A stretch of 64,000 nucleotides of DNA from DASREM01 sp035652095 (lineage in GTDB: Bacteria > Acidobacteriota > Terriglobia > Terriglobales > Acidobacteriaceae). Made by a program: the position numbers and the translations under genes. The notes beneath the pieces were generated by a model, which was not told where the DNA came from, searched no databases, and saw only the letters and a list, made by a program, of their open reading frames with translations. The stretch is taken from contig DASREM010000024.1 in the NCBI GenBank assembly GCA_035652095.1, forward strand, positions 1-64,000, written 5' to 3'. Positions 1-9,209 of the stretch are shown piece after piece; positions within the stretch are counted from its first letter, which is position 1, and each line of letters opens with the position of its first letter.

Positions 1-50
1 ATGACAGTCGTCCTCACCGATCTCTGGGAGAACGAACGCCGAGTGAGTTC

Positions 51-86
51 GCCTGCCAAATCGCTTGCAAGGGCGATTTGCCAGGC
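51..86. other. Hairpin downstream of the terminal asnB-type gene
   Basis: Arms 57-64 and 73-80 are perfect 8-base complements, with an 8-base loop. After one mismatch, 51-55 pair with 82-86, giving a 13-pair interrupted stem. It lies 52 bases beyond the stop of the amidotransferase gene that ends at 138 on the minus strand, so it may protect or terminate that transcript. There is no T-run on either side, so a classical intrinsic terminator is not supported. No convincing gene is seen in 1-137. Confidence 0.5.
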
Positions 87-137
87 TCAAAACCGTCGGA
101 AACTAACTCTGGGAGTGTTACAGAATAAGGGGACCGA

Positions 138-1964
138 TCAGGGCTTAAATAGCGCCCGTGTACGAATGCGGGTTTCGGAGAGCAGGTCGTCCACCATTTC
201 CCTGAGTTCGTTGGCGAGCCAGTAGTCAACAGGAGCAGCAAAGCCTGCTTTGGGCTGTCGCAGGATTTCTTCCGGCAAAGTTCTCTTCATGGCTGCGCGC
301 AGAATGTGCTTCGTGGTCGGGCGCAGGAATCCCTTCAGCTTCATGCGCGGAGGAATATTTCGAGCGGCGAACTCCGCAAGCTCGCGATCCAGAAATGGCA
401 CGCGCACTTCGACCGATGACGCCATGCTCATCTTGTCGTTGTAGGTAAGGTTCAAGCTGGCCATGAAGATCTTGGTATCGAGGTACAGCATTTGGTTCAG
501 GAAATCGGCGTGGCGCACTTTTTCGAAGCTCTTGTGATGGCAAGCAGCGGCGTTGAAGCTGCCGATTTCTTGCGCGACGTCCGGTTGATAAAGCATCGCT
601 TTCTGTGCATCATCCATGTATGTGCAGTTCATGATGAAGCGCTCGATGGAGGGTAGCGATGCGCTTTTGCGCATCTTTTTGAGCAGCTTGATTGGGCCTT
701 TGAGAAAGGTCCCTCGCATTGTGGGAATCCGGTCAATCGACGATTCAACCCCTCCGCGGACCGCAGAAGGCACTCTGCGATAGACGCTGGCCCAGCGTTG
801 TGCGACATGCTTGCGATATCCGGCAAACAGCTCATCGCCTCCGACGCCGGAGAGCAACACGGTGGATTCTTTCTTAGCTTCGCGACACACCAAATAGGCT
901 GTGATGATTGCGGGATCGGCAACAGGCTCATCCATGTGCCACATCAACGAGGGTAAGAGTCCGGCAACATCGGGCTCGACTATGATGCGGTGGTTTTCGC
1001 AACCGAGACGGCGGGCAAGGCGGGAGGCCACCTCCGGATCATCGAGCGTGCTCTCGCCAACGCGATACTTCGCTGGAAACGTAATCGTGTAGGTGCATAC
1101 TGGATGGTTCGTCTGCGCCACCATGGCAGCCACGATGCTCGAGGAATCCAGCCCCGCACTAAGAAATGCGCCCACAGGTACATCGCTGACCATCTGCGCC
1201 TTCACTGACCGGTACAAGCGCTCCCGCACTTCCTCCACCAGCTCAGGCTCCGACTTCGCGTAGCCTGCATTCTCAGGAGGGAACTCCAGATCCCAATAGC
1301 GGGTGATCTCTAACTCGCCTCTTTTCCAGAGTGCGTGGTGTCCAGCGGGGAGCGTGAAGATTCCGCGAAATATGGTTCCTGGATCGGGCACCCACAGAAA
1401 GGTGAGGTATTGGTGAAGTGCTTGCCAATCCATCTCTGCCTGAATGCCGGGCACCTGCAACAGCGCCTTCACTTCCGATGCAAAGGCTAAACCGGGGCCA
1501 TGCTGCGCATAGTAGAGTGGCTTTACACCGAAATGATCTCGGGCGAGAAACAAGGCCGGCGAATTTCCGCGCAGATCGCAAATCGCAAATGCGAACATGC
1601 CATTCAAACGGCGGACTGAATGCGGTCCTTCTTCCTCGTAAAGGTGAAGCACAACCTCGGTGTCGGTGTTCGATACGAACCGATGCCCTTTGCTCTGCAG
1701 TTCAGCGCGCAAGGATGCAAAGTTATAGATCTCGCCGTTGTAGGTGATCCATAGAGAGCCATCCTCATTGCACATTGGCATGTGACCGCTGGCTGAAAGG
1801 TCGAGGATGGCGAGTCTGCGACTGCCAAGCCCGAGGTATGATCCATCGGGAAAGTGCATGTCCCATGTGCCTGAATCGTCGGGCCCGCGATGCGCCTGGA
1901 GCTTTGTCATTCGCTCCAAGGTCTGCTTGTTTCCGCAATTCACCAACCCGCTAATCCCGCACAT
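138..1964 (-). CDS. asnB: Asparagine synthetase (glutamine-hydrolysing) family amidotransferase
   Basis: 608 residues, full length for the class. The chain begins Met-Cys-Gly-Ile, so Cys2 (after Met removal) is the N-terminal nucleophile of the class II glutaminase; this fixes the start. The synthetase half carries the pyrophosphate loop around residues 269-275 (S-A-G-L-D-S-S, where most relatives have S-G-G) and a later G-V-G-G-D-E-L-F-A-G-Y signature. The family transfers glutamine ammonia to an adenylated carboxylate. As the last gene of a glycan operon it probably amidates a sugar acid or related carboxylate rather than supplying asparagine, but that is inference. It lies 3 bases after the preceding glycosyltransferase. 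Family assignment is secure; substrate is not. Confidence 0.9.
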   Translation of the reverse strand: MCGISGLVNCGNKQTLERMTKLQAHRGPDDSGTWDMHFPDGSYLGLGSRRLAILDLSASGHMPMCNEDGSLWITYNGEIYNFASLRAELQSKGHRFVSNTDTEVVLHLYEEEGPHSVRRLNGMFAFAICDLRGNSPALFLARDHFGVKPLYYAQHGPGLAFASEVKALLQVPGIQAEMDWQALHQYLTFLWVPDPGTIFRGIFTLPAGHHALWKRGELEITRYWDLEFPPENAGYAKSEPELVEEVRERLYRSVKAQMVSDVPVGAFLSAGLDSSSIVAAMVAQTNHPVCTYTITFPAKYRVGESTLDDPEVASRLARRLGCENHRIIVEPDVAGLLPSLMWHMDEPVADPAIITAYLVCREAKKESTVLLSGVGGDELFAGYRKHVAQRWASVYRRVPSAVRGGVESSIDRIPTMRGTFLKGPIKLLKKMRKSASLPSIERFIMNCTYMDDAQKAMLYQPDVAQEIGSFNAAACHHKSFEKVRHADFLNQMLYLDTKIFMASLNLTYNDKMSMASSVEVRVPFLDRELAEFAARNIPPRMKLKGFLRPTTKHILRAAMKRTLPEEILRQPKAGFAAPVDYWLANELREMVDDLLSETRIRTRALFKP

Positions 1965-1967
1965 CGA

Positions 1968-2870
1968 TCACACCCGCCCTTTTCTTAGCTCGTAGATTTT
2001 TGCTTTTGTGTGGAAGACCTGGAGTCCCTGGAACACGCAATAGATCAGTCCCGGAACGCCATCGAGAAATCCGAGACAAAGGACGTATCTATAGAAGAAC
2101 AAGAAAAGCGAAGCCCCAGGAACACGCAAAAAGGTTTTTTTCAACCAGCGACGTCGTTGCGCCTGAGTACCCAGGAGCGATGGCGGCAGATCCACGACAG
2201 AGTTCGCGGCTTCGGACCAAACTCTGGACTCCCAGTTTGAATACTCGTCATGCTTTTGAATGTAGCGGGAAAGAGATTCGACGTTGTGGTGAATGATGGG
2301 ATTCTTCAACTTCGAAGTGCGTCCATCTACCACGACGTGCTCATGCACTTCCATATCGCACATGGAGCTATCCTGATCAGGCAGCCGACACTCGTAACGG
2401 CCTCGTCCCCGCCGGAAAAGGGAGAGTTTGTAGAAATTCGCCCCACAGTGACGCAGTTGTTGCCCCAGGAAGTGCATCTGCAATTCGAGATAGTAGCCGT
2501 CAAACTTGGAGGTTCGGATCGCGCGGGAAATCTCTGCGGCCAGTTCGGGGGTAAGGGCTTCGTCCGCATCCAGCAACAACACCCAATCGAAGGCCAGGGG
2601 CAGAGTATCCATCGCCCACTGACGTTTCTTGGGCCAACCTCCCTGATAATGGAAGCGCACGACCGTCGCCCCATAGGCCCGCGCAATCTCCCGGGTCTGG
2701 TCACTGCTGTTCGAATCAATCACGTAGATTTCACCTGCGTCGCGCAGCGATTCCAGACAGCGGGGTAAGTTGCGGGCCTCGTTGCGGGCAGGCACGATGA
2801 CGCTCACCGGCAACTTCGCGGCGAGCATTTTCGATCGCTCTAAGTGAAGGACCTCATCCAGCGCATGCAT
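1968..2870 (-). CDS. Family 2 glycosyltransferase (WaaE/KdtX-like)
   Basis: 300 residues. A GT-A fold is indicated by the opening beta strand V-S-V-I-V-P-A-R-N-E near residue 22, the V-I-D-S-N-S-S-D segment, and the metal-binding L-L-L-D-A-D-E motif near residue 100. The C-terminal stretch is hydrophobic and may sit on the inner membrane. Overall it resembles the LPS-core WaaE/KdtX group, which transfers glucose to a lipid-linked acceptor. The ATG at 2870 has no clear ribosome site. An in-frame ATG at 2828 has a weak GAGCG upstream and is a reasonable alternative. It sits between the two asparagine-synthetase-like genes. Confidence 0.85.
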   Translation of the reverse strand: MHALDEVLHLERSKMLAAKLPVSVIVPARNEARNLPRCLESLRDAGEIYVIDSNSSDQTREIARAYGATVVRFHYQGGWPKKRQWAMDTLPLAFDWVLLLDADEALTPELAAEISRAIRTSKFDGYYLELQMHFLGQQLRHCGANFYKLSLFRRGRGRYECRLPDQDSSMCDMEVHEHVVVDGRTSKLKNPIIHHNVESLSRYIQKHDEYSNWESRVWSEAANSVVDLPPSLLGTQAQRRRWLKKTFLRVPGASLFLFFYRYVLCLGFLDGVPGLIYCVFQGLQVFHTKAKIYELRKGRV

Positions 2871-2960
2871 TCGGGGTAATGGAAAACATCTTACATGGAA
2901 GAGTCCGGCACTCCGAGCGGTAAAGGCGCCAGGTGTTGCACTTTTTGGTATGTCCCCCTG

Positions 2961-4853
2961 CTACGGAGTGATGGACTGCAGTTCGCACCACCGTTGAAGA
3001 ACATAAAGCGACCAGGGGCGGGACCAGGAAGTGCGTCTCGCGCAGAAATCTGACCAGACTTGCCGCACCGCGTTGATGTCCAGGATGGAGGCAAGCGGCC
3101 CTCGGCAGAGGCGGTCTAAGCCGCCTTGCACCTCTGACCGCAGCTCATCCCGTAACCAGTGTTCGAATGGCAGCGTAAATCCACGCTTACGGCGATGCAC
3201 GATTTCAGGAGGCAACTCATGGTTGAGTGCTTTGAGAAGCACTGGTTTTGGCGTGCTGGCGCTGATTTTCCACGTCCCCGGCAATGCGAAGACGCTCTCC
3301 GCGAGCCGGTGATCAATCAGCGGAACACGCACTTCCAATCCGTGGGCCATGCTCATCACATCGGCATCCCTGAGCAGGGTGTTGAGCATGTAGCACCGCG
3401 ACTCAAGGAACGACACGCGGTTAATCGGGTCGGCGCCGGTAACATGATTCAGCGCGGCCAGCAGGGGAGCGCTTGCCCTGCTCTCTTCATGCTTCGACAG
3501 CAGCAATCGATCTCGCTGGCGATGGGTGAATACTGAACGCGACAAGAAGTAGGGATGAAGCAAGCGCCCGTTCTCGCGTGCTAATTCTGCCAATTTGCGG
3601 TTCTGGTCCTTAGCTGGAGAAATGCACTCAAAGAAATCGGCACAGGGTCTTCTCAGCCCCTGCGGCAAGTGTTTCCATGAAGAAACGAAGCGCTCCATTT
3701 TCGGAACGCTGTGGAAGGTGGAATAACCCGCAAACAGCTCGTCGCCCCCGATACCATTCAGAGCGACCTTGATACCGGCGGCGCGTGCGGCGCGCGAGAT
3801 CACATAGGTATTCAGCCCATCAATGGTTGGCTGATCCATCGCGCCCAGAAATTCAGGAATGTTCTGCAGAGCCTCTTTTTGGGAAAGTAGAATCTCGTGA
3901 TGGTCGGTTTTGAGTCTGTCGGCCACCAGTCGCGAATACGCAGCCTCGCTGTAGTCGGCCTCGCGGAATACGATCGCGAAGGTGCTAACGCTTGAGCCTC
4001 CATGGCGAAGCACGGTGACCAGGCTGCTGGAGTCAATTCCTCCCGACAAAAAGACTCCCAGGGAAACATCGCTCACGGTTTGCATGCCCACAGACAAGTG
4101 CAGATCTTGCTGCACCTCTGCTTCCAGCCACATTCGCGAACCTTTGGGAATTTGATCAGCTTGTGGGAAATCCCAATACACCTGGTGCCGTAGGGTGTCC
4201 GCCGTCCATGTCAAGAAGGAGCCTGGCTGTAAGGCAGAGATTCCCTGGACCATCGTGTTCGGGTCGTACACCGACCCGAACTGCAGGTAGTTGATTAGCC
4301 CCGCCGGGTCGAGTTTCCGATCAAGCAATCCGGTTTCCAGCAATGTCCGGATCTCGGAGGCGAACAGGAAATACTCTCCTCGGGTCGCGAAATAAAATGG
4401 CTTGATGCCCATCGGATCTCGAGCCATGAACAGCCGATGGGCTCCGGCGTCCCAGATAGCGAAGCTGAACATCCCGCGAAATCGCTCGAGGCAAGATTCG
4501 CCCCACACGGCATAAGCTTTCAAAAGAACTTCTGTGTCGCAATTGGTGCGAAACTGCGCTCCTTGGCGGCAAAGCAGTTCTCGCAGGGTCCTATAGTTGT
4601 AGATTTCGCCATTGAAGACAATCCAGTTGCCCGTCTCTGGGTCCTGCATGGGTTGATGACCAAGCGGGGAGAGGTCGAGAATCGCGAGACGGCGATGAGC
4701 GAAGCCGACTTCAAGCGGTTGTGGCGCGTTCTCCCGGATCAGGATGGTGCCGGAATCGTCCGGCCCGCGATGCGCAAGCGACCGCGTCGCGCGCTCCAAC
4801 AGTTCTGGAGGGACGCTGGCTTTATTGCTTGCAATGCCGAAGATTCCACACAT
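2961..4853 (-). CDS. asnB: Second asparagine synthetase family amidotransferase
   Basis: 630 residues. Starts Met-Cys-Gly-Ile-Phe-Gly, giving the catalytic N-terminal Cys. The synthetase domain has the canonical L-S-G-G-I-D-S-S-S pyrophosphate loop near residue 265 and G-I-G-G-D-E-L-F-A-G-Y about 110 residues later. It differs clearly from the copy at 138-1964, so this is a paralogue pair and not a recent duplication. The 14-base gap from the upstream methyltransferase supports one transcript. Likely role is glutamine-dependent amidation during polysaccharide synthesis, by analogy with AsnB-like proteins of O-antigen loci. Genuine asparagine synthesis cannot be excluded. Confidence 0.9.
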   Translation of the reverse strand: MCGIFGIASNKASVPPELLERATRSLAHRGPDDSGTILIRENAPQPLEVGFAHRRLAILDLSPLGHQPMQDPETGNWIVFNGEIYNYRTLRELLCRQGAQFRTNCDTEVLLKAYAVWGESCLERFRGMFSFAIWDAGAHRLFMARDPMGIKPFYFATRGEYFLFASEIRTLLETGLLDRKLDPAGLINYLQFGSVYDPNTMVQGISALQPGSFLTWTADTLRHQVYWDFPQADQIPKGSRMWLEAEVQQDLHLSVGMQTVSDVSLGVFLSGGIDSSSLVTVLRHGGSSVSTFAIVFREADYSEAAYSRLVADRLKTDHHEILLSQKEALQNIPEFLGAMDQPTIDGLNTYVISRAARAAGIKVALNGIGGDELFAGYSTFHSVPKMERFVSSWKHLPQGLRRPCADFFECISPAKDQNRKLAELARENGRLLHPYFLSRSVFTHRQRDRLLLSKHEESRASAPLLAALNHVTGADPINRVSFLESRCYMLNTLLRDADVMSMAHGLEVRVPLIDHRLAESVFALPGTWKISASTPKPVLLKALNHELPPEIVHRRKRGFTLPFEHWLRDELRSEVQGGLDRLCRGPLASILDINAVRQVWSDFCARRTSWSRPWSLYVLQRWCELQSITP

Positions 4854-4867
4854 TAGCCGTTGAACCT

Positions 4868-5554
4868 CTAACGCTTACGACCGAGAACCTGGTACTGGGC
4901 CCCGAATGGCAGTGCTGAAACATACGGCTCAATGACGCGCAACTTCCGCAAAAACCGAGGAAACAGGAATAAGAAGTTTACCGACAGGATCTGAAAACCA
5001 CTCTCGAGGAGCAACTTTCTCGCTTCTCTCGATGCGACCGGGATTGCATCGCGGTCGAATTCACAGCGAGACATGACATATCGTGTTCCTGGATTGAGCG
5101 GGTTGTTCTCCCACAAGGCGAGGACTCCGCCCGGGCGCAAACAGTCGCGGATGTAAGAAAGAGCAGCCGGCCTCTCCGCCTTCAAAATGTGATGAAACAC
5201 ACCATTGCAGTAGGCAAGGTCATTCGTGTCCGGCGGGCCATACTCTCCAGGATCAAGAAAATGGCAGTGCGGACTTTTGTGAGACGATCGAGCAATCTCC
5301 AGCGACTTGCGGGAAACATCAAGTCCGGTCACCGAATCGAGGCGGAGCACCTGGCGGAGTAACTCGGTCGTGTCTCCGGTGCCACAACCGTAGTCGACCC
5401 CGAAGCGCGGCTTCTCTCCGAGTTTCTGTAGGCATTGGGCCAGGAAGGTGACTCTGCGCTGTGCGAAGAAGTGCCTGCTTTCTCCCGTGATTGAGAGCGC
5501 CTGCTTCAGGTCTTCGTCATATGTGCGCGCATGACGATCAAATTGCGAGTTCAT
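4868..5554 (-). CDS. SAM-dependent class I methyltransferase
   Basis: 228 residues from the ATG at 5554, chosen because it makes a four-base ATGA overlap with the stop of the upstream glycosyltransferase (5551-5554). A longer frame reaches 5692 but would run 140 bases into that gene. Motif I is visible as V-D-Y-G-C-G-T-G-D-T, followed by an acidic residue in L-D-V-S-R-K-S for SAM binding. Rossmann-fold Methyltransf_11/25 type; the C-terminal segment is hydrophobic and aromatic. It probably methylates a sugar or lipid-linked glycan intermediate. Confidence 0.8.
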   Translation of the reverse strand: MNSQFDRHARTYDEDLKQALSITGESRHFFAQRRVTFLAQCLQKLGEKPRFGVDYGCGTGDTTELLRQVLRLDSVTGLDVSRKSLEIARSSHKSPHCHFLDPGEYGPPDTNDLAYCNGVFHHILKAERPAALSYIRDCLRPGGVLALWENNPLNPGTRYVMSRCEFDRDAIPVASREARKLLLESGFQILSVNFLFLFPRFLRKLRVIEPYVSALPFGAQYQVLGRKR

Positions 5555-6756
5555 TTTCGGTGCATTCCGAGCACGCTCAGAAAGAAGCTGGCAAAAACTG
5601 TTTGTGCACCCAGCGTAAGACACAGCACCGCCGGAATCACCGTATGAAGCGTTCGCGAGTAATCGAGAGGACCAAAACCGTGGACTTTCCAAACATTCAC
5701 AGCATAGACCGAAAGCGCGAGTCCCACGATTGACAGAATTGAGCCCACCATTAACCCGGCCTCAAGGTTGATATAGTGAAAGATGCGGGTCAGCCAGGGT
5801 ACCGGAGGATGCAAACCCTCGGAAATGGCAAAACTTTTGGAGAATATGGCGAACGCGATGGATTGAAAACCGAGAAGAATAGCGATGGCACAGTAGAGCA
5901 GCGTGTTGACATCAAAGGTGACTTGCCCAACCCGGCGCGGGCCGGGCAAGAGCCATATCCCGGCCCCGAGCCCAACCACCATGAGAGCGAGTCCGGGATA
6001 GAGGAACAACCAGCGTGGACTATACAGCAGGAAGAAACGCAGTGTCCGCCAGCCATCGCGCCAGGTGCGCAGGTGCGGCGGGCGCGTGCGTCCATCCGGA
6101 GAGAGCGTGATCGGCACCTCCGCGACCTTCATACCGAGCAGATTGGCCTTCACGATCATCTCGGTGGCAAATTCCATCCCGGTCGTGCGCAGATCCATGC
6201 GCTGGTATGCGTCTTTGCTGAATCCACGCATCCCGCTGCAGAAGTCGCCGCAAGAGCCTCCGAAAAACAACCGGCCCAGCCGCGTCAGAACGGGGTTCCC
6301 GACATAACGGTGCAGGAAAGGCATAGCGCCGCGCCGTATGCCTCCGGCAAACCGGTTCCCGATGACCAGATCGGCCCCGGAACGCAAACGCTCTAGAAAC
6401 TGCGGGACATGAGCAAAATCGTAGCTGTCATCCGCATCGCCTATCACCACATACTGTCCAGAGGCAGCTTCAATTCCTCCCATTAAAGCGCTGCCGTATC
6501 CGCGCGACTCGACATTCACGACTTTTGCGCCTAGGCGGCGGGCGAGGTGCGCTGAATTGTCGGTGCTGGCATTATCGGCCACGATGATTTCCGCCCGGAT
6601 TTGCGCGGCTTGCACTGCACGCTGCGCCTTGAGGATGCAGGACTCGAGTGTCTCCGCCTCGTTGAGGCACGGCATCACAATGGAGAGTTCCGGTATCGCC
6701 GTTGGATCGGTAGAAACACTCGCGTTGCCCGACTTTGGAGTGGTGGAAGATGCCAC
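5551..6756 (-). CDS. Membrane-anchored family 2 glycosyltransferase (dolichol-phosphate-glucose/mannose synthase-like)
   Basis: 401 residues. GT-A N-terminal domain with L-S-I-V-M-P-C-L-N-E-A and the metal motif G-D-A-D-D-S-Y-D-F. It is followed by a C-terminal region of about four hydrophobic segments. This architecture is typical of enzymes that charge polyprenyl phosphate with a single hexose. Start is GTG at 6756. The 91 bases between it and the next gene upstream are the largest gap in this part of the operon and contain nothing recognisable. It overlaps the downstream methyltransferase by ATGA. Confidence 0.85.
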   Translation of the reverse strand: MASSTTPKSGNASVSTDPTAIPELSIVMPCLNEAETLESCILKAQRAVQAAQIRAEIIVADNASTDNSAHLARRLGAKVVNVESRGYGSALMGGIEAASGQYVVIGDADDSYDFAHVPQFLERLRSGADLVIGNRFAGGIRRGAMPFLHRYVGNPVLTRLGRLFFGGSCGDFCSGMRGFSKDAYQRMDLRTTGMEFATEMIVKANLLGMKVAEVPITLSPDGRTRPPHLRTWRDGWRTLRFFLLYSPRWLFLYPGLALMVVGLGAGIWLLPGPRRVGQVTFDVNTLLYCAIAILLGFQSIAFAIFSKSFAISEGLHPPVPWLTRIFHYINLEAGLMVGSILSIVGLALSVYAVNVWKVHGFGPLDYSRTLHTVIPAVLCLTLGAQTVFASFFLSVLGMHRK

Positions 6757-6847
6757 TTCACAGATTCCTGATGCTTGATCGAACCAAGAAAGAAGTCAGG
6801 CTTTCATACCACGTCACGGAGGGAATGGCAAAATCCGCGCCTAGGAG

Positions 6848-8032
6848 CTAAGCGCAATGCGCTCTACAGTTCTGACCTTCGAGCAGGCATTGTGCCAGGT
6901 ACACGACCTCGCGAGCGTGTTTGGCCCAGCTGAACTCGCGAGATCGGGCGCGAGCACGGGTAGACAGCTCTTCGTATCGGCCCCGCTCCTGCATCACCTT
7001 CAAGACCCCCACGGCCAGTTCCTCAGCAGAAAAACGATTGAAGAACACTGCCGACTCAGCGCAAATTTCCCTATGCACACCAATGTCTGATGCCACAATG
7101 GGCAACCCACTTGCCATCGCTTCGACCAAAGGGTGGGCAAACGATTCTGCATACGCCGCCGTTACATACAGATGACAAGACCGGTACAAGTCAGGCAGTT
7201 GCTCGCGCGGTATCATCCCCAGTTCCACAACTTCTTCCCGGACGCCCAGGCTTCGCACCAGGGTCGCCGCTCCCTCGGCACGGTATGCTCCGGGATTTTC
7301 TGAGGAACAGAACTTGCAGGTAAGAAATAGCTTGAATTTCTTCTCCGGCGCTTGCCGTTTCAAGAGCGCCAGCCCGCGCAGAAGGGTCTCAAAATTGCGA
7401 TAGTAATTGTAGTGGCTCACCAGAAGGAGACGAACGCAATCTTGAGCAGCATCCAACTCCTTCTGAACGGAAGCGGACAGCGGTTTTGTGCGAGAGGTGA
7501 ACTGATCGAGATCGAAACCGTGGTGAATGGCAATGACATCGCGGCCGGTCTGGGCCCGCAAATCGCTTGCAAAGGCTGCGCTCGGAGCTACCGTAACGTC
7601 CGCCCATCGAATCGAGCGCTTCGCCAGCGCACCTTTGACCTTGGTGTCCAACCAGATCGCGTAATGCTGCCGCCGTAAAAGGTCACGGCAAAAATCGCCT
7701 GAAGTGTAAAGCGCATTTCGTGAAAGCAGGATCTGCGGGACAGGGGAATTCTTCAGCGCAAAATTTCCCGCCGAGATCAAGACATCGATGCCCAGACGGC
7801 TGATAATTTGAGGGATCGCTCTCTGTTCCCGCCAGAATCGCGCCGCGCTTCCTCTATTCGCCGGAAACTTCACCCAGATCACATCGCTCATCTCTGGTAT
7901 TTCTTGGAGCCCCGGTGGCACCAGGACGCTCAGTCTTATGCCCGGGACGGAAGCCAGGCTGGGCACGGCGTGCTTTAGATAGGTCAATCCGCCGCCGGCG
8001 GTAGCTGCAACCGTGTTCAGAAGAATTCGCAT
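6848..8032 (-). CDS. GT-B glycosyltransferase, family 4 type
   Basis: 394 residues from the ATG at 8032 (M-R-I-L-L-N); a TTG 13 codons upstream overlaps the previous gene and is less likely. The N-terminal T-A-G-G-G-L-T-Y glycine loop and the C-terminal retaining signature (A-E-S-F-A-H-P-L-V-E, an E-x7-E motif, then A-M-A-S-G-L-P) identify a GT4/GT1 enzyme using a nucleotide sugar. Probably cytoplasmic, assembling the lipid-linked repeat unit. Donor and acceptor cannot be told from sequence. Confidence 0.87.
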   Translation of the reverse strand: MRILLNTVAATAGGGLTYLKHAVPSLASVPGIRLSVLVPPGLQEIPEMSDVIWVKFPANRGSAARFWREQRAIPQIISRLGIDVLISAGNFALKNSPVPQILLSRNALYTSGDFCRDLLRRQHYAIWLDTKVKGALAKRSIRWADVTVAPSAAFASDLRAQTGRDVIAIHHGFDLDQFTSRTKPLSASVQKELDAAQDCVRLLLVSHYNYYRNFETLLRGLALLKRQAPEKKFKLFLTCKFCSSENPGAYRAEGAATLVRSLGVREEVVELGMIPREQLPDLYRSCHLYVTAAYAESFAHPLVEAMASGLPIVASDIGVHREICAESAVFFNRFSAEELAVGVLKVMQERGRYEELSTRARARSREFSWAKHAREVVYLAQCLLEGQNCRAHCA

Positions 8033-8057
8033 GTGAAAAGACCGAATTCTGCGCGCG

Positions 8058-9209
8058 TCATGCTGTTGCAACGGCGCAATTCAGGGTCGCCGCGGCAATA
8101 CCCGCAGCACAATTCATGGGTGAATGTCGAGAGATCAGTTCCAGGCTCCTGTTACCCATAGCTCGCCGCAACTCAGGATCGTGCGCCAAGCGCGTGATCG
8201 CAGCTCCTAGTTCCCCGACATCGCCAGGACATACCACGCAACCATTCCACTCATTTCGAACCAGATCGGACACACATCCTGCAGCCGAACTGGCGATGAC
8301 TGGAAGCCCGCAGGCCATGGCCTCATTGACCACTAGCCCCCAGGGATCGGTGCGAGTTGGAAACACAAACATCTCCGCTAAGCCGTAATAGGCAGCCAGG
8401 TCGTCGCGCTGAACGAAACCTGCGACGTTTATCCGCCCGGTCACCAGTCGCGCGGCCCGAGTCTCGATTTCCTGTCGCAGGGGGCCGTCTCCCACGATGA
8501 CGAGGCTCAACTGGGCTCGGAGTGGTTCACAAAGAGCTTCATAGGCCTGCACCAGGTCACGAACGCCTTTTTCCGGCACCAGCCTGCCGACGAACAGCAG
8601 AAATCGCGATGGAAGCCCATGAACTTTCCGGTACAGCCAGGGCTGCGCAACCGCGGCGCTTGCCCGAGCGCTGAAAACTTCATTGGCCACCGCATTCGGA
8701 GCCGTCGAGATATTCTCATCCGGAACACCAAAACCTCGCACATATTCTCGAGACGACGTTCCGGGCACGATAAATCCGTCGCAGCCTTCCACGAACTTCT
8801 TTTTCAAGAACTCCACCGGGATCTTCCCGCTGCGCTGGTCTTGCAAAGTGCTTTCAATCCACAGCAGGAAAGGAGTGTGACTGCGCCGTGCCCAGGCCAT
8901 GGCCTGCCACGAAGCCAGGTAGTTGTACCCGCCGCACACCACCACGTCGGGAGAAGCATGATTTAAAGCAGCTCTCAGGCCTTGGTTCAACAGCACGTTG
9001 TGCGCACCGAGCCGCCTCCGCCATGACGGAAGAACCTCATAGGAGAAAGCGATCTCATCCAGGTAAATATGCCAATCACGCAGGCCAGGATCAGTCTCGG
9101 AAAGAAAAATCACGTGCAAGTCGATTCCAGGCTCCTGGGCTAGCGCATTGAAGACGGGAATACGATATGGCGCAATGATCTCGGTAATCACCACCAGCCG
9201 GGTTTTCAT
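8058..9209 (-). CDS. GT-B glycosyltransferase, family 4 type
   Basis: 383 residues starting at the ATG at 9209, which forms an ATGA overlap with the preceding gene (9206-9209). An upstream in-frame start at 9218 would only add three residues. Near the N-terminus, E-I-I-A-P-Y-R-I-P-V-F is typical of family 4 donors. The nucleotide-sugar site is W-G-L-V-V-N-E-A-M-A-C-G-L-P, with an upstream L-F-V-G-R-L-V-P-E-K-G segment, matching the usual GT4 core. Assembly-line glycosyltransferase of the glycan operon; specificity unknown. Confidence 0.87.
   Translation of the reverse strand: MKTRLVVITEIIAPYRIPVFNALAQEPGIDLHVIFLSETDPGLRDWHIYLDEIAFSYEVLPSWRRRLGAHNVLLNQGLRAALNHASPDVVVCGGYNYLASWQAMAWARRSHTPFLLWIESTLQDQRSGKIPVEFLKKKFVEGCDGFIVPGTSSREYVRGFGVPDENISTAPNAVANEVFSARASAAVAQPWLYRKVHGLPSRFLLFVGRLVPEKGVRDLVQAYEALCEPLRAQLSLVIVGDGPLRQEIETRAARLVTGRINVAGFVQRDDLAAYYGLAEMFVFPTRTDPWGLVVNEAMACGLPVIASSAAGCVSDLVRNEWNGCVVCPGDVGELGAAITRLAHDPELRRAMGNRSLELISRHSPMNCAAGIAAATLNCAVATA

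Noticed and set aside
1..225. 74-codon plus-strand frame at the window start
   Set aside because: It overlaps the amidotransferase 3' end and a hairpin, has no ribosome site visible and Ser/Arg-rich composition.
2130..2143. A7/T7 run inside the glycosyltransferase gene as a programmed frameshift site
   Set aside because: The zero frame continues through to a normal C-terminus, and no useful product exists in the alternative frame.
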